A DNA stretch of 43,587 nucleotides from an uncultured Clostridia bacterium (GCA_944388735.1 CALXJX010000008.1:1-43587), one strand, 5' to 3'; counted from the stretch's first letter, positions 25,533 to 34,732 are shown. The notes: generated from the letters alone by a model not told the origin. Numbers and translations are program-made.

Positions 25533-25592
25533 TTATGAGTTTTATGCTTAACTCATTAATTTCTGTAAAAATAAACTATAAGATGCTATATT
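25533..25592 (+). promoter_or_regulatory. Promoter and operator-like palindrome of the Xre regulator gene
   Basis: An extended -10 box TGCTATATT lies at 25584-25592. Upstream, TTATGAGTT (25533-25541) and AACTCATTA (25550-25558) form a 9-bp inverted repeat with one mismatch and an 8-bp spacer, a fitting binding site for a dimeric Xre protein and so possible autoregulation. The rest of the 25255-25532 gap shows nothing recognisable. Confidence 0.45.
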
Positions 25593-25623
25593 ATTGTAGA
25601 AAGAATAGGAAGGTGGTATAAAA

Positions 25624-25962
25624 ATGGCTTTAGATTACAATATTATTGGTCAAAGAATTAAACAAGCAAGACTTGCTAAAAATCTTACTCAAGAAGATTT
25701 AGCAGAAAAAATAGACATTTCTGTAGCTTTTTTAAGTAGAGTTGAAAGAGGTAATTCTCATATTAATTTGAAAAGATTAAATCAATTATGTGGTTTATTA
25801 GATGTTTCAGAAGGATATATTTTGAACGGTGCTTCTAGTAATTCAGCAAATTACTTAGAACATGAATTTTCTGATTTATTGAAGTCTTGTTCTCCAGAAA
25901 AACAAAGATTAATTTACAATGTAGCTAAAACAATTGCTGAAACAGATGAAAATGAGGATTAA
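25624..25962 (+). CDS. Xre-family helix-turn-helix transcriptional regulator
   Basis: A small DNA-binding protein. Residues about 6-62 form a Cro/C1-type HTH (IGQRIKQARLAKNLTQEDLA, then ISVAFLSRVERGNSHINLKR, LNQLCGLLDVSEGYILNG), followed by a short C-terminal helix likely used for dimerisation (SDLLKSCSPEKQRLIYNVAK). It resembles SinR- or ImmR-like regulators. AGGAAGGTGG before the ATG fixes the start. It stands alone, between the divergent M23 gene and the convergent surface cluster, either of which it might regulate. Confidence 0.92.
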   Translation: MALDYNIIGQRIKQARLAKNLTQEDLAEKIDISVAFLSRVERGNSHINLKRLNQLCGLLDVSEGYILNGASSNSANYLEHEFSDLLKSCSPEKQRLIYNVAKTIAETDENED

Positions 25963-25971
25963 TAATAATGC

Positions 25972-26012
25972 GGACTGTTTTTAACATATAAATAGTTGAA
26001 AACAGTCCTTTC
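25972..26012. terminator. Bidirectional terminator
   Basis: GGACTGTTTT (25972-25981) and AAAACAGTCC (25999-26008) pair around 17 bases, with TTTCTTT after it on the plus strand. It separates the Xre gene from the converging surface-protein gene. Confidence 0.75.
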
Positions 26013-26016
26013 TTTA

Positions 26017-27295
26017 TTAAACATTAATTTTATTTTTCCTTTTATAGTAATAATTTATACCAGATGCTAATAAAACGATTAGTACAACTATAATAGCAAT
26101 CCACCAATAATTTTTTTGTTGTTCTCCTTCAGATTGCTGTGGCAAATTCTCTTGATCATTTGCTGAAACTTTTTCTATCTGATATGCTTGCTCCAACTTA
26201 TCTTCTTTTTTGCTCTCTTCTTCTTTATATTGTTCCTCTTCTCGAACATTTCTTTTATAAACATTTATAACATACTGTCTATTCGTAAATCCATTAGGAG
26301 CTGTAACAGTAATTATTATTTGATTTTCACCCTCTTTAAGATTCTCATTTCCACTAACTTCTACTTTTCCATTTTCATTTTCTGGTATAGCTAATATATT
26401 AAGTTTAGTAATATCATTTGCTATTTCAACATTATATTGTGTAATACTAGTATCAAATACCGGATTTAGCAATACATTTTCAATTGCTAATGTTTCTAAA
26501 TTTGTATTAGCTGATTCTAAATCTGCAGTTTTAGTAACTTTTATTTTATAAATATTACTATTTGTTTTGTCTTCTGAAATAACCGATACATTTATGATAT
26601 TTAATCCTTCTTTTAAGCCGGTTATTCCCTGTAATACTTACTTCAGAATTTGGATTTTCTGGTACTGCTAATACTTCTATATTATTTATAGTATTTTTTA
26701 TTGCTATATCATACTCATTTATATCACTTTTAAAATCTGGAATCATACCTTCTAAATTTATTCTTAGAGTCTGTAATTTTGCATTATTAATTTGTGTATT
26801 TGTACCTTGCACTTGTTCTGCTTGTTTTGTTAAATAAGTTTCTTCTTCTCCAATTTGTACTTGTGTAGATTCAAAATTTGTTTGTATTAATTGTCCTTTT
26901 TCTGTATAAAATTCTCCTTCTATCACAAAGTTTGCAACCCCATTTTCTTTTGCTTTGAATGTTATTTTGCCGAGTTCTCCTTCTTTTGCTCCGCTTCCGC
27001 CTTGCTTATCATACCATACTTTAATAATTCTATTTTTTTCTATGTTGGTTTCTTCATCTCCGGAAGTGAAGTCAACTTTTGTTTCATCAAAATATATATT
27101 TATATTATATGCCGACGTTTTTTGACCTTCTATATAATAGGTTAGTTGTACTTCCTCGCCTTTTTGCATGATATTTTTATCTGTTTTTAGATATACTTTT
27201 GCAGTTGTTGTAGCATTACTAATTAATGGATTCACAAAATTTATTATAGAAATTATTGTTAAATTCAATAATAAAAAATATATAATTTTTTTCAT
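26017..27295 (-). pseudogene. Membrane-anchored cohesin and cadherin-like beta-sandwich protein, frameshifted
   Basis: A secreted protein: signal peptide (KKIIYFLLLNLTIISIINFV), cohesin-like domain (AKVYLKTDKNIMQKGEEVQL to STQVQIGE), then two cadherin-like beta-sandwich domains (LQTLRINLEGMIPDFKSDIN; LETLAIENVLLNPVFDTSIT). A C-terminal helix (YWWIAIIVVLIVLLASGINY) with a basic end follows. The frame breaks near 26618-26621: removing one base from CCGG turns ITGNNRLKRRIKYHK into ITGNNGLKEGLNIINVSVIS, which continues into the second frame without a stop. So one gene is split into frames at 26558-27295 and from about 26620 down to 26017. It ends the surface cluster. A sequencing error or a true frameshift are both possible. 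Confidence 0.75.
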
Positions 27296-27354
27296 TTTAA
27301 ATACCATTCCTTCCTCTCTTCATTATTAAAACTCCCATATCAACAAAATTTATC

Positions 27355-29622
27355 TTATTGTTCAATTATTTGTAGCCCCAAAATATGTCTTTGAATCAAT
27401 AGTAAATCTACTGATGTTGGTTTTTTACCGTCTTTTCTAATATTAGCTGACTTTTTATAGATATCTTCTATTTCCTCTATTTCTAATATATGTCTTTGTA
27501 AAACTAGTAAATCCACACTATTTATTTTTCCATCCCCATTCACATCTCCATATATAACTATTTTATATTCTCTTAAAACTTGCCCATTTTCTTTTACTTG
27601 TATTTTACTTCCTGTTCCTACAATCTCTGTGTCAGATAAAATCTGGTTTTTATTATTTATAAATACAAGTTCTAAATCTGTTGTAATTTTCTGTTTGATA
27701 TCTGCTACTGTATTTTTTTCATAATCGATTCCACTTATTTCTAAACTTTCTATTTTCAAAGAACTATCAAAATGAATTTCCGAATCTTCCAACTTTCTTA
27801 CTACTGTTACTTTACATTCTTCTTTTATTTCATTATTTTCTTCAGAATAAATATATATTTTTACTTCTCCCTCTTTTTTTGCTGTTATAATTCCATTTTC
27901 ATCTATTGTTGCAATCTCATCATTTTCGCTTTGATATACTATTTTTTTATTGTTTGCATCTTCTGGCTCTATATATGCGTTAACTTTAAATGTATCATCT
28001 TTCTGCATGTATATTTCCTTTTGGTCAATTATAATATTTGTCACTGGGCTATATACATTTATTTCTATTGAATTTTCCACATTATTTTCTTCTGCCTTTA
28101 CTGTAATAATTGATTTACCAGAACTTATTGCTTGTATCATTCCTTTATCATCAATTGTTGCCACATTTGGATTACTAGAAGTATATATAACTTTATGTGT
28201 ATTTGCTTCTTGTGGTAATATATTTACTTTTAATTGTTTCTTTTCTCCTTTTTTTATTGTTGTACTATCTATTTCCAATTCAATTTTCTCTATTTCTACT
28301 TCTGGCATTTCACTTACATAATTCTGATATATATATCCTATTATTCCATTCTCCAAAATGACTTTATCCCACCTTTCTCCCTGTTGTTTTCCTTTTTTTA
28401 TTCTAGTCATTTTATCTTGATTAGAAACAGTTGTAATAATCTCATAACTAGTACTTGGACCTGTCCTTATATTTACATTTGATGCGTTACAATACACTTT
28501 TGTATTATCATCATCAAAGTCACTTGTTTTTATATTAGGGCTATCTGTTGGAATTGTTGGCATATTGTCATAAATTGGTATAATAAAAGTCAAAGCAGTA
28601 TTCAATATTCCTGTTTTTTGATATCCATTATAAATTGATTTTGATTCACTGTATGGTGCTAATACATTTGTCATATACTGATGCCAAAACAATCCATTTC
28701 CATTAGTATCAATTACATCAAACTTTTGCAAATATATTGTATTTTGTCCAACATTTATATAACTAGAACCTATGAAAATTGCTCCTCCTGTAATTGCTCT
28801 TTCTTTAGTATTCCATGGAATTAAGTACTTATCTTTTGTTTGCTGGCTTGCTCCTTTTCCGTCTTTTGCATATTGTAACCCATTTTTTATAGCTCCCATT
28901 GGCTCTGATGAGCTAGTTGCACCTATATTGTAAAAATTATATAATCCTTTAAATCCTTCAACAGTTCCACTTATTGAACTATGCGATAAAAATGGCCCTA
29001 CTTCTTGCTTAATTCTAGATGCTAAATGATACGGACTTACTGCTGATGTTTGTCCTCCTTTTAATATTAAATCAGAATATTTTTCACTCATATTAATTGT
29101 ATTTCCATTACTATCTAAATAGGAAACTTTTTGGTTATAAAATTCTGTACCATACAAAATCTTTTCAATTCCGTCTAAGTTATTTGTGTGTTCATCATAA
29201 GATAACCCTTCGAATTGAAATAAACGTACTTCATTTAAAAAATTTCTTGGATCCATACAATATTCTACTGCTTGCCTAGAACTATCTACCCAACCTGCAT
29301 CGACTTCCACATTATATTGACCAGGTGTTGTGTTTTTCCAACTATCTGAATAATTTAAAGGAACTAGATTTTTTCCAAATACATTTTCTTGTTCTATAAC
29401 ATAATTCCAATCTAAATTCGTATATAATGCTATAAATTTCCAATTAGGATGTTTTTTGGCTAGTTCTTTTAAATATGGTTGATAGCTTTCTGGGAAGTTT
29501 TCTATGCCTTCAATACTGTTTGATGCTTGAACTTTAATATAAAAAAATAGAGATACACATATTAATATTGCTAATATAATGACAATAATTATATATTTAA
29601 TTTTTTTATTTTGATTTTTCAT
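27355..29622 (-). CDS. Secreted glucosaminidase-type autolysin with SH3, Ig-like and dockerin domains
   Basis: A peptidoglycan hydrolase. After a signal/membrane helix (YIIIVIILAILICVSLFFYI) comes an endo-beta-N-acetylglucosaminidase domain (about 40-350) with the Glu-bearing motif HLASRIKQEVGPFL and the NFYNIGA segment. Next are a bacterial SH3 domain (VNIRTGPSTSYEIITTVSNQ), two Big_2-type Ig-like domains (about 440-605), and a C-terminal type I dockerin. The first dockerin loop, DVNGDGKINSVD, has all calcium ligands and is followed by LLVLQRHIL; the second (NIRKDGKKPTSVDLLLIQRH) has lost its first Asp. The start follows GGGGG. Cohesin proteins lie on both sides of it, suggesting it docks to them. 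Confidence 0.88.
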   Translation of the reverse strand: MKNQNKKIKYIIIVIILAILICVSLFFYIKVQASNSIEGIENFPESYQPYLKELAKKHPNWKFIALYTNLDWNYVIEQENVFGKNLVPLNYSDSWKNTTPGQYNVEVDAGWVDSSRQAVEYCMDPRNFLNEVRLFQFEGLSYDEHTNNLDGIEKILYGTEFYNQKVSYLDSNGNTINMSEKYSDLILKGGQTSAVSPYHLASRIKQEVGPFLSHSSISGTVEGFKGLYNFYNIGATSSSEPMGAIKNGLQYAKDGKGASQQTKDKYLIPWNTKERAITGGAIFIGSSYINVGQNTIYLQKFDVIDTNGNGLFWHQYMTNVLAPYSESKSIYNGYQKTGILNTALTFIIPIYDNMPTIPTDSPNIKTSDFDDDNTKVYCNASNVNIRTGPSTSYEIITTVSNQDKMTRIKKGKQQGERWDKVILENGIIGYIYQNYVSEMPEVEIEKIELEIDSTTIKKGEKKQLKVNILPQEANTHKVIYTSSNPNVATIDDKGMIQAISSGKSIITVKAEENNVENSIEINVYSPVTNIIIDQKEIYMQKDDTFKVNAYIEPEDANNKKIVYQSENDEIATIDENGIITAKKEGEVKIYIYSEENNEIKEECKVTVVRKLEDSEIHFDSSLKIESLEISGIDYEKNTVADIKQKITTDLELVFINNKNQILSDTEIVGTGSKIQVKENGQVLREYKIVIYGDVNGDGKINSVDLLVLQRHILEIEEIEDIYKKSANIRKDGKKPTSVDLLLIQRHILGLQIIEQ

Positions 29623-29686
29623 ATATCCCCCTAGTTCTCTAAGAAATTAAATTTTGAAAATTTTCATTTAGTCGTGGCATTGTCAT

Positions 29687-30332
29687 TTATTGAACTTCTT
29701 TAGCTTTTACAATAACTCTTTTTTGAGAATCATTTGTACATGTAATTAATGTTACCTCTTTTACATTCTCAAATGTTGCATCTAAACAACTTACATCATC
29801 TGGCAAAACTGTATCAATCTTAAAAACTTCATATTCTACTTTTCCTATTTCATTATCAGAAATAAATAGTCTATCACCTATTTTTACTTTTTTTAGATTT
29901 TTGAACATATTATTATTTATATAATTATGTCCAGCTACGCAAAAGTTTCCCTCTTGATTTGGATTAACTCCCCAAAATTTAGTGACTGATATTTCTAAAG
30001 CATCTTTTGAATATTTGCTTAACACATAAGTTTCTAATTTTATTTCTGGTATTTCCAGTTTTGCACATACACTATATCCTTTATAAGTTTCTTGAATGTT
30101 CTCTTTTGGATATTTTTCTACTTCTTTTGTTAAGTTTTCATTTCCGTTTTTTTCGATTTGTCTGTGTATTATTTTCTTGTTTGGCACTAATGATTTGAAT
30201 ATTATATTTATCTGTTTCTATTTGGTTTTCTTGATATTTTTCTATAATTATCCATGTAGCAATACTAGCTATAATACCTATTAACAAAATATTGATAATA
30301 TATTTTTTAAATTTGTTTTTACTCTTTTTCAT
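29687..30332 (-). pseudogene. Sortase, frameshifted at an A7 run
   Basis: A class D/E-like sortase of the surface cluster. The first frame (30332 to about 30150) gives the N-terminal anchor KYIINILLIGIIASIATWII; the second (to 29687) gives the catalytic domain, with the His in FCVAGHNYINNNMFKNL, the Cys in EVTLITCTND and the Arg in SQKRVIVKA. The two join at seven A residues (T7 at 30147-30153): with six, the sequence reads NTQTNRKNGNENLTKE throughout. The catalytic residues are all intact. Loss by mutation, switching by slippage at the A-run, or a sequencing error are possible. GGAGAAATC before the ATG at 30332 fixes the start. Confidence 0.8.
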
Positions 30333-30384
30333 GATTTCTCCTATGTAAATAAAATTGTATAAAGTCTACTTTGCTCCAGTTATC

Positions 30385-30484
30385 GCACACAATTTTACTT
30401 ATGTAAAATTTGGTATACGAACAATGATGCGGGCTTTACAATGTTATAAATAGATAAATTGTTCTAAAAAGCCCGCAATTGTTC
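30385..30484 (-). mobile_element. Solo copy of the 100-bp two-hairpin element
   Basis: On the minus strand GAACAATTGCGGGCTT and AAGCCCGCATCATTGTTC form a long stem with an inner ACAAT/ATTGT pair. A second small hairpin, CAAATTTTAC/GTAAAATTG, follows, ending in GTGTGC. The same arrangement is nested at 19671-19768. It lies between the cohesin-LPKTG gene and the sortase gene and could also act as a terminator there. Confidence 0.65.
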
Positions 30485-30498
30485 TCAATTAGTCTTTC

Positions 30499-31569
30499 TT
30501 ATTTTTTCCTGTTATAATATACACCTACACCTGTTAAAAATATTATTATTACAGCAATAGGAACATATATGTTATTACCTGTTTTTGGTAGTGTAGTAGG
30601 CTTTTCTGTTACTTGGTTCTGATTATTTTCTGGTGGTTGTGTTGTAGATGATTCTTGATTTCCTTGCCCATTTGATTCTGGTTGATTATTTTCAGGTTGG
30701 TCTGTTTCTGGTGTTTGTGTTTGCTTTTCTGTTGCAGTAAACTTAAATTCTTTTTGAGCTATTACTGTATCTGAATTGTCTCTATCTATTAATTTTAAAG
30801 TAATAGTGTAATCTCCTACATCACTAAATAAAGCTCTTACATTTAAAACTTGTTCTACATCTTTTCCTCCAATTTTATATCCTTGAGGATCTCCCCATCC
30901 ACTTTGTATAATGTCTTGTTCTGTTTGCTCATCTGTATTTGTTCCTGTCAATTTAACACTTGCACCTGAAGGAGTTGTTGCTTCTGCAATTAGTCTTGCA
31001 TGTTCATAATAACGTCCCATTGTTGAAGAGTATGAAAGTGTCATTTCTTTTTCTTCTCCTGCTACTATATCTCCTGTATATTGAAGATTGATTTCATAGT
31101 CTTTGTATTCAGGTTCAACTGTGATATTTTTTACTATTGGTGTTGTTATGTCATCATAAGTTACTGAGGCATCTGAATTAGCAAGACCTTCAGCTGTTAT
31201 TGAAAATTCTGTTGGATTGGAAGTGGTAATGTCTTCTTTTGCTTTGAAAATTATGCTCATATTTTCTCTTGGACTTGTTCCTCCTGTTGAGTCATAAAAT
31301 GTTACTCTTACTTTGTCTGTTGTATCATTTGCCGTTCCTCCATCTACTGATACATATTCGAATATATTGTTGTCGTAAGCAATATCAAATGTATATGAGC
31401 CTAGCTGTTCTCCAAAGTTAATTGTTATTTTTGCTTCTTCTCCCGGTCTTATAGTTGTTTTATCAACTTCTGCATTTATTGTGTCTAATGAGTTTGCATA
31501 AGCGTTTCCAGTTAATAAAAATGTAATTGCTATTGCTAATATTAATATGATGCTTATTGTTTTTTTCAT
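30499..31569 (-). CDS. Cell-wall-anchored cohesin-domain protein (LPKTG)
   Basis: A surface scaffold candidate. It has a signal peptide (TISIILILAIAITFLLTGNAYA), then an N-terminal cohesin-like domain (INAEVDKTTIRPGEEAKITI, LGSYTFDIAYDNNIFEYVSV, FKAKEDITTSNPTEFSITAE). A second beta domain of unknown type follows (about 160-280), then a linker rich in T, P, E, N and Q, and a complete sortase signal: LPKTGN, the helix IYVPIAVIIIFLTGVGVYY, and the tail NRKK. The AAAGGAGG before the ATG fixes the start. It leads the cluster that continues with sortase, dockerin autolysin and a second cohesin protein, so it may tether the autolysin to the wall. The binding pair is an inference. Confidence 0.85.
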   Translation of the reverse strand: MKKTISIILILAIAITFLLTGNAYANSLDTINAEVDKTTIRPGEEAKITINFGEQLGSYTFDIAYDNNIFEYVSVDGGTANDTTDKVRVTFYDSTGGTSPRENMSIIFKAKEDITTSNPTEFSITAEGLANSDASVTYDDITTPIVKNITVEPEYKDYEINLQYTGDIVAGEEKEMTLSYSSTMGRYYEHARLIAEATTPSGASVKLTGTNTDEQTEQDIIQSGWGDPQGYKIGGKDVEQVLNVRALFSDVGDYTITLKLIDRDNSDTVIAQKEFKFTATEKQTQTPETDQPENNQPESNGQGNQESSTTQPPENNQNQVTEKPTTLPKTGNNIYVPIAVIIIFLTGVGVYYNRKK

Positions 31570-31933
31570 AATTTTTTTCCTCCTTTTTTGTTTTTATATT
31601 GTTATTATGTCTATTTTTTTTATAAATTTTTCAAGAAAATTTTTCCTTTTTTATTTTATTGGTTAGTCTCCAAAAAAGTGAGCAGAACTAAGTTATTATT
31701 TAACTTAATTCTGCTCACTTTATATTATCATATATTGCATTATAGTTTTAGTTTTTATAATTTAATTATTTTTTTCATTAATTAACTTTATATTCTTCTT
31801 AAATATTTCTACTATATTAATTATATTATCTTCTAGTTCGTTTAAAAGTATTATTAAATTACTCTATTGTTAAAATATAACAGTCTTATTTTTTGCCATA
31901 TCTACAAATTTAATACTAAGTGTACTATCAATA
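31570..31933. other. Gene-poor stretch with possible coding remnants
   Basis: About 360 bp without an intact gene. On the minus strand short open pieces follow the small gene upstream, such as SIKFVDMAKNKTVIF then stop, and LLNELEDNIINIVEIFKKNI, which read like remains of a decayed coding region. The rest is the hairpin at 31675-31721 and the region upstream of the cohesin gene. Confidence 0.3.
31675..31721 (-). terminator. Long hairpin below the small unknown gene
   Basis: AAAGTGAGCAGAACTAAGTT pairs with AACTTAATTCTGCTCACTTT with one mismatch around 7 bases. The minus strand continues TTTTTTGG, so it can act as a terminator for leftward transcripts. It resembles the hairpin at 32236-32282. 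Confidence 0.65.
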
Positions 31934-32203
31934 TTATTGCCATACTAAAATTGGATAGCCATTATTTATGTTATTTATATCTTTTTTAAAGTTTTCTCCT
32001 AATTCTGTAAATAAAATTTTCAATTCTTCACTATTTTTAAGTATCACTCCCTCTATTTTATCTATTTCATTTGTTCCGTTTACAGTATTTTCAAGATAAT
32101 AGCAATTTATAGTTTGACATTCTTTATTTCCAGAAAAACCTATTATCGAACCAAATTGTTTTTGTCCATGAACTAATAACCGAATTTTATTGTGCATTTT
32201 CAT
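31934..32203 (-). CDS. Small protein of unknown function
   Basis: About 89 residues; I do not recognise it. It looks soluble, with a central FGSIIGFSGNKECQTINCYY stretch holding two Cys, and no signal or membrane segment. The ribosome site is weak: the frame opens with GTG at 32215, but the ATG at 32203 with GGAT upstream seems slightly better. It is isolated between clpX and the cohesin gene, and flanked on both sides by related hairpins (31675-31721 and 32236-32282), so it may be a small inserted cassette or a remnant of a larger gene. Confidence 0.4.
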   Translation of the reverse strand: MKMHNKIRLLVHGQKQFGSIIGFSGNKECQTINCYYLENTVNGTNEIDKIEGVILKNSEELKILFTELGENFKKDINNINNGYPILVWQ

Positions 32204-32235
32204 GTTTTTATCCACATTTCATTAAAATTAAACTA

Positions 32236-32282
32236 AAAAGAGCAAGAACAAAGTTAAATAATAGCTTTATTCTTACTCTCTT
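32236..32282 (-). terminator. Hairpin below clpX
   Basis: On the minus strand AAGAGAGTAAGAATAAAG pairs with CTTTGTTCTTGCTCTTTT across a loop holding TATTATTTAA, ending in TTTTTAGTTT. It would terminate clpX and shares AAGTTAAATAATA with the hairpin at 31675-31721 (opposite orientation). Confidence 0.65.
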
Positions 32283-32355
32283 CTAATATATTTTGTTTTG
32301 TATAATTATTTACTCAATAATTTTATTATTAATTTATTGCTTTTTTACTTTACTT

Positions 32356-33678
32356 TTAAGCAGTTTCTTTTTCATTTCTTTCAGGAATTTCTCTCTTTTT
32401 CTTTACAGTTGGTTTATGTTCCTTCTTTTCTTCACTTTCAAAAATTTTTGGTCCTGCATTTTCTAGTACAGTAGCTTTCGTGATAACACACTTTTCGATA
32501 TTAGGATTTGATGGTATATCAAACATAATATCCCTCATAATTTCTTCAATTATAGAGCGAAGTCCTCTTGCCCCTGTCTTTCTCTCGATTGCTTTATCCA
32601 CTATTGCTTCCAAAGCATCTTGCTCAAAAACAAGCTCAACACCATCAATTTCAAATAACTTTTGATATTGTTTTACTAATGAATTTTTTGGTTCTACTAG
32701 TATCTTTATTAATGCCTGTTTATCTAAATCTTGTAATGTAGCTATAATAGGAAGTCTTCCGATAAATTCTGGAATTAATCCAAATTTTAATAAGTCTTGT
32801 GGTAAAAGCTCCTTAAAGACTTCATATTTGCTAACTTCTTTTTCACTTTCTATTTTTGAACCGAATCCAATTGATTTTTTTCCTGTTCTTTCTTTAATGA
32901 TATTTTCTAATCCCTCAAAAGCTCCACCACATATTATTAATATATTTTCTGTATTAATTTGTATTAATTCTTGATTTGGATGCTTTCTTCCTCCTTGTGG
33001 TGGCACTGAAGCTATAGTACCTTCTATAATTTTTAATAACGCTTGTTGCACACCTTCTCCACTTACATCTCTTGTTATAGATAAATTTTCAGATTTTCTT
33101 GTAATCTTATCAATTTCATCAATATATATAATTCCTTTTTCTGCTTTTTGAATATCTCCATCAGCTGCTTGAATTAGTTTTAACAAAACATTTTCAACAT
33201 CTTCTCCTACATATCCAGCTTCTGTTAGGGTTGTTGCATCAGCAATTGCAAATGGAACATCTAATATTTTTGCAAGAGTCCTTGCAAGTAAAGTTTTTCC
33301 ACATCCTGTTGGTCCTAATAATAGTATATTACTTTTTTGTATTTCTACATCGTCTTTTTGTGCATTTTCTTCATGTGCTATTCTTTTATAGTGATTATAA
33401 ACTGCAACTGACAATGTTTTTTTAGCTTCTTCTTGTCCTATTACATAGTCATCTAAAACTTTTTTGATTTCCTGCGGATTTGGAATATTATTTAATTCAT
33501 TTAATGTATATCCCGCCTTTTCATCTTCATATAGCTCTGCTTCAATTATACTTGTACATAAATCTACACATTCGTCACAAATATATACATTTGGACCAGC
33601 AACAATTTTTCTTACATTATCTTGTGATTTTCCACAAAATGAACATCTTACAGTTTTTGGTATATCATTTTTTGACAT
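32356..33678 (-). CDS. clpX: ATP-dependent Clp protease ATP-binding subunit ClpX
   Basis: A AAA+ unfoldase that feeds substrates to ClpP. The N-terminal zinc-binding domain has two CxxC pairs ([20 protein letters not shown]). The AAA+ module has Walker [11 protein letters not shown], Walker [11 protein letters not shown], the pore loop segment [12 protein letters not shown], and the IGF-type ClpP-binding loop in [13 protein letters not shown]. Sensor 2 is in [17 protein letters not shown]. The length of 440 is normal. It lies 24 bp downstream of clpP in a clpP-clpX pair, with AAGGAGAG before its ATG. Confidence 0.97.
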   Translation of the reverse strand: MSKNDIPKTVRCSFCGKSQDNVRKIVAGPNVYICDECVDLCTSIIEAELYEDEKAGYTLNELNNIPNPQEIKKVLDDYVIGQEEAKKTLSVAVYNHYKRIAHEENAQKDDVEIQKSNILLLGPTGCGKTLLARTLAKILDVPFAIADATTLTEAGYVGEDVENVLLKLIQAADGDIQKAEKGIIYIDEIDKITRKSENLSITRDVSGEGVQQALLKIIEGTIASVPPQGGRKHPNQELIQINTENILIICGGAFEGLENIIKERTGKKSIGFGSKIESEKEVSKYEVFKELLPQDLLKFGLIPEFIGRLPIIATLQDLDKQALIKILVEPKNSLVKQYQKLFEIDGVELVFEQDALEAIVDKAIERKTGARGLRSIIEEIMRDIMFDIPSNPNIEKCVITKATVLENAGPKIFESEEKKEHKPTVKKKREIPERNEKETA

Positions 33679-33702
33679 AATACTCTCCTTATTTTTTTAT
33701 AA

Positions 33703-34308
33703 TTATTTTCTTTTGTCCATGATTCCATCTATTAATCCATATTTTAGTGCTTCTTCTGCTGTCATATAATTATCTCTTTCAGTATCTTTTTGTATTGTTT
33801 CTACAGTTTGACCTGTTCTTTCACTTAAAAATTTATTCAATTTTTCTCTTGTTTTAACTAAATGATCTGCATGGATTTTTATTTCTGTTGCTTGACCAGA
33901 TAATCCGCCTCCACCAATCAATGGTTGATGTATTAAAATTTCAGCATTTGGAGTTGCAAATCTTTTTCCTTTTTCTCCTGCTGCTAATAGTGCTGCTCCC
34001 ATACTTGCTGCCATTCCTATACAAATAGTTGATACTGGACATTTTATATAGTTCATTGTATCTATAATTCCCATTCCGTCTGTAATAGATCCTCCTGGTG
34101 AATTAATATATAAATTAATATCTTTATCAGGATCTTCTGATTCTAAGAATAGCAATTGTGCAATTACTAAACTAGCAGTTGTTGCATTCACATCTTCTCC
34201 TAAAAATATTATTCTATCTTTTAATAGTCTTGAAAAAATATCGTAAGATCTTTCTCCTTTACTTGTTTGTTCAATAACATAAGGTACTAAACTATTTTTT
34301 TCTAGCAT
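33703..34308 (-). CDS. clpP: ATP-dependent Clp protease proteolytic subunit
   Basis: The serine peptidase that forms the ClpXP chamber. The catalytic Ser is in [20 protein letters not shown], the His in [20 protein letters not shown], and the Asp in [19 protein letters not shown]. The N-terminus ([20 protein letters not shown]) and the [13 protein letters not shown] motif are typical. The length of 201 is standard. GAAGGGAAGGATT precedes the ATG. Confidence 0.97.
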   Translation of the reverse strand: MLEKNSLVPYVIEQTSKGERSYDIFSRLLKDRIIFLGEDVNATTASLVIAQLLFLESEDPDKDINLYINSPGGSITDGMGIIDTMNYIKCPVSTICIGMAASMGAALLAAGEKGKRFATPNAEILIHQPLIGGGGLSGQATEIKIHADHLVKTREKLNKFLSERTGQTVETIQKDTERDNYMTAEEALKYGLIDGIMDKRK

Positions 34309-34442
34309 TTCAAATCCTTCCCTTCCTTTTATAGATTTTTATAGAATATATCCTTTTATTTTTATAATCTTCCTATATTTTAGTAATATATCATTAATTT
34401 TATATATAAACAAGTATTTATATATAATTTTATTTAAAAAGT

Positions 34443-34557
34443 GTAACAGTTCAAAGGTCGAATGAGTATAACTTTTTTGAGTTAGCTCCTAATATACCGT
34501 AAAATAGATGTATAAATTCTTAGCTTAAAATATCTGAGGAAGCATAATTAATTAGGG
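34443..34557. mobile_element. Truncated, decayed copy of the MITE-like element
   Basis: The left half matches the element at 19515-19870 in order: GTAACAGTTCAAAGGTCG, TTGAGTTAGCTCCTAATATA, then ATGTATAAATTCTTAGC and the left arm of the inner hairpin (34514-34537) with a changed loop (GAAGCATAATTAATTAGG). The right hairpin arm and the right terminal repeat cannot be found. The rest of the 34309-34732 gap shows no gene. Confidence 0.65.
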
Positions 34558-34732
34558 GCTATGAACAGTAACTATTATAGTTCAAAAAAGTTTGAGTAAA
34601 AATTATTTCTTATTTTATCCCCAAACTTTTTATTTTTATGTATCATTATTTTTCATATACAATTTTTTGTAAAATTTATTATTATATACAATTATTACAT
34701 ACATATTGATATATTTATTTTACCATTCATTT

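Noticed and set aside
30147-30153. Programmed -1 frameshift of the sortase at A AAA AAA
   Set aside because: A -1 shift leads to a stop within six codons; the catalytic half is in the +1 frame. A one-base loss by slippage remains possible and is listed as such.
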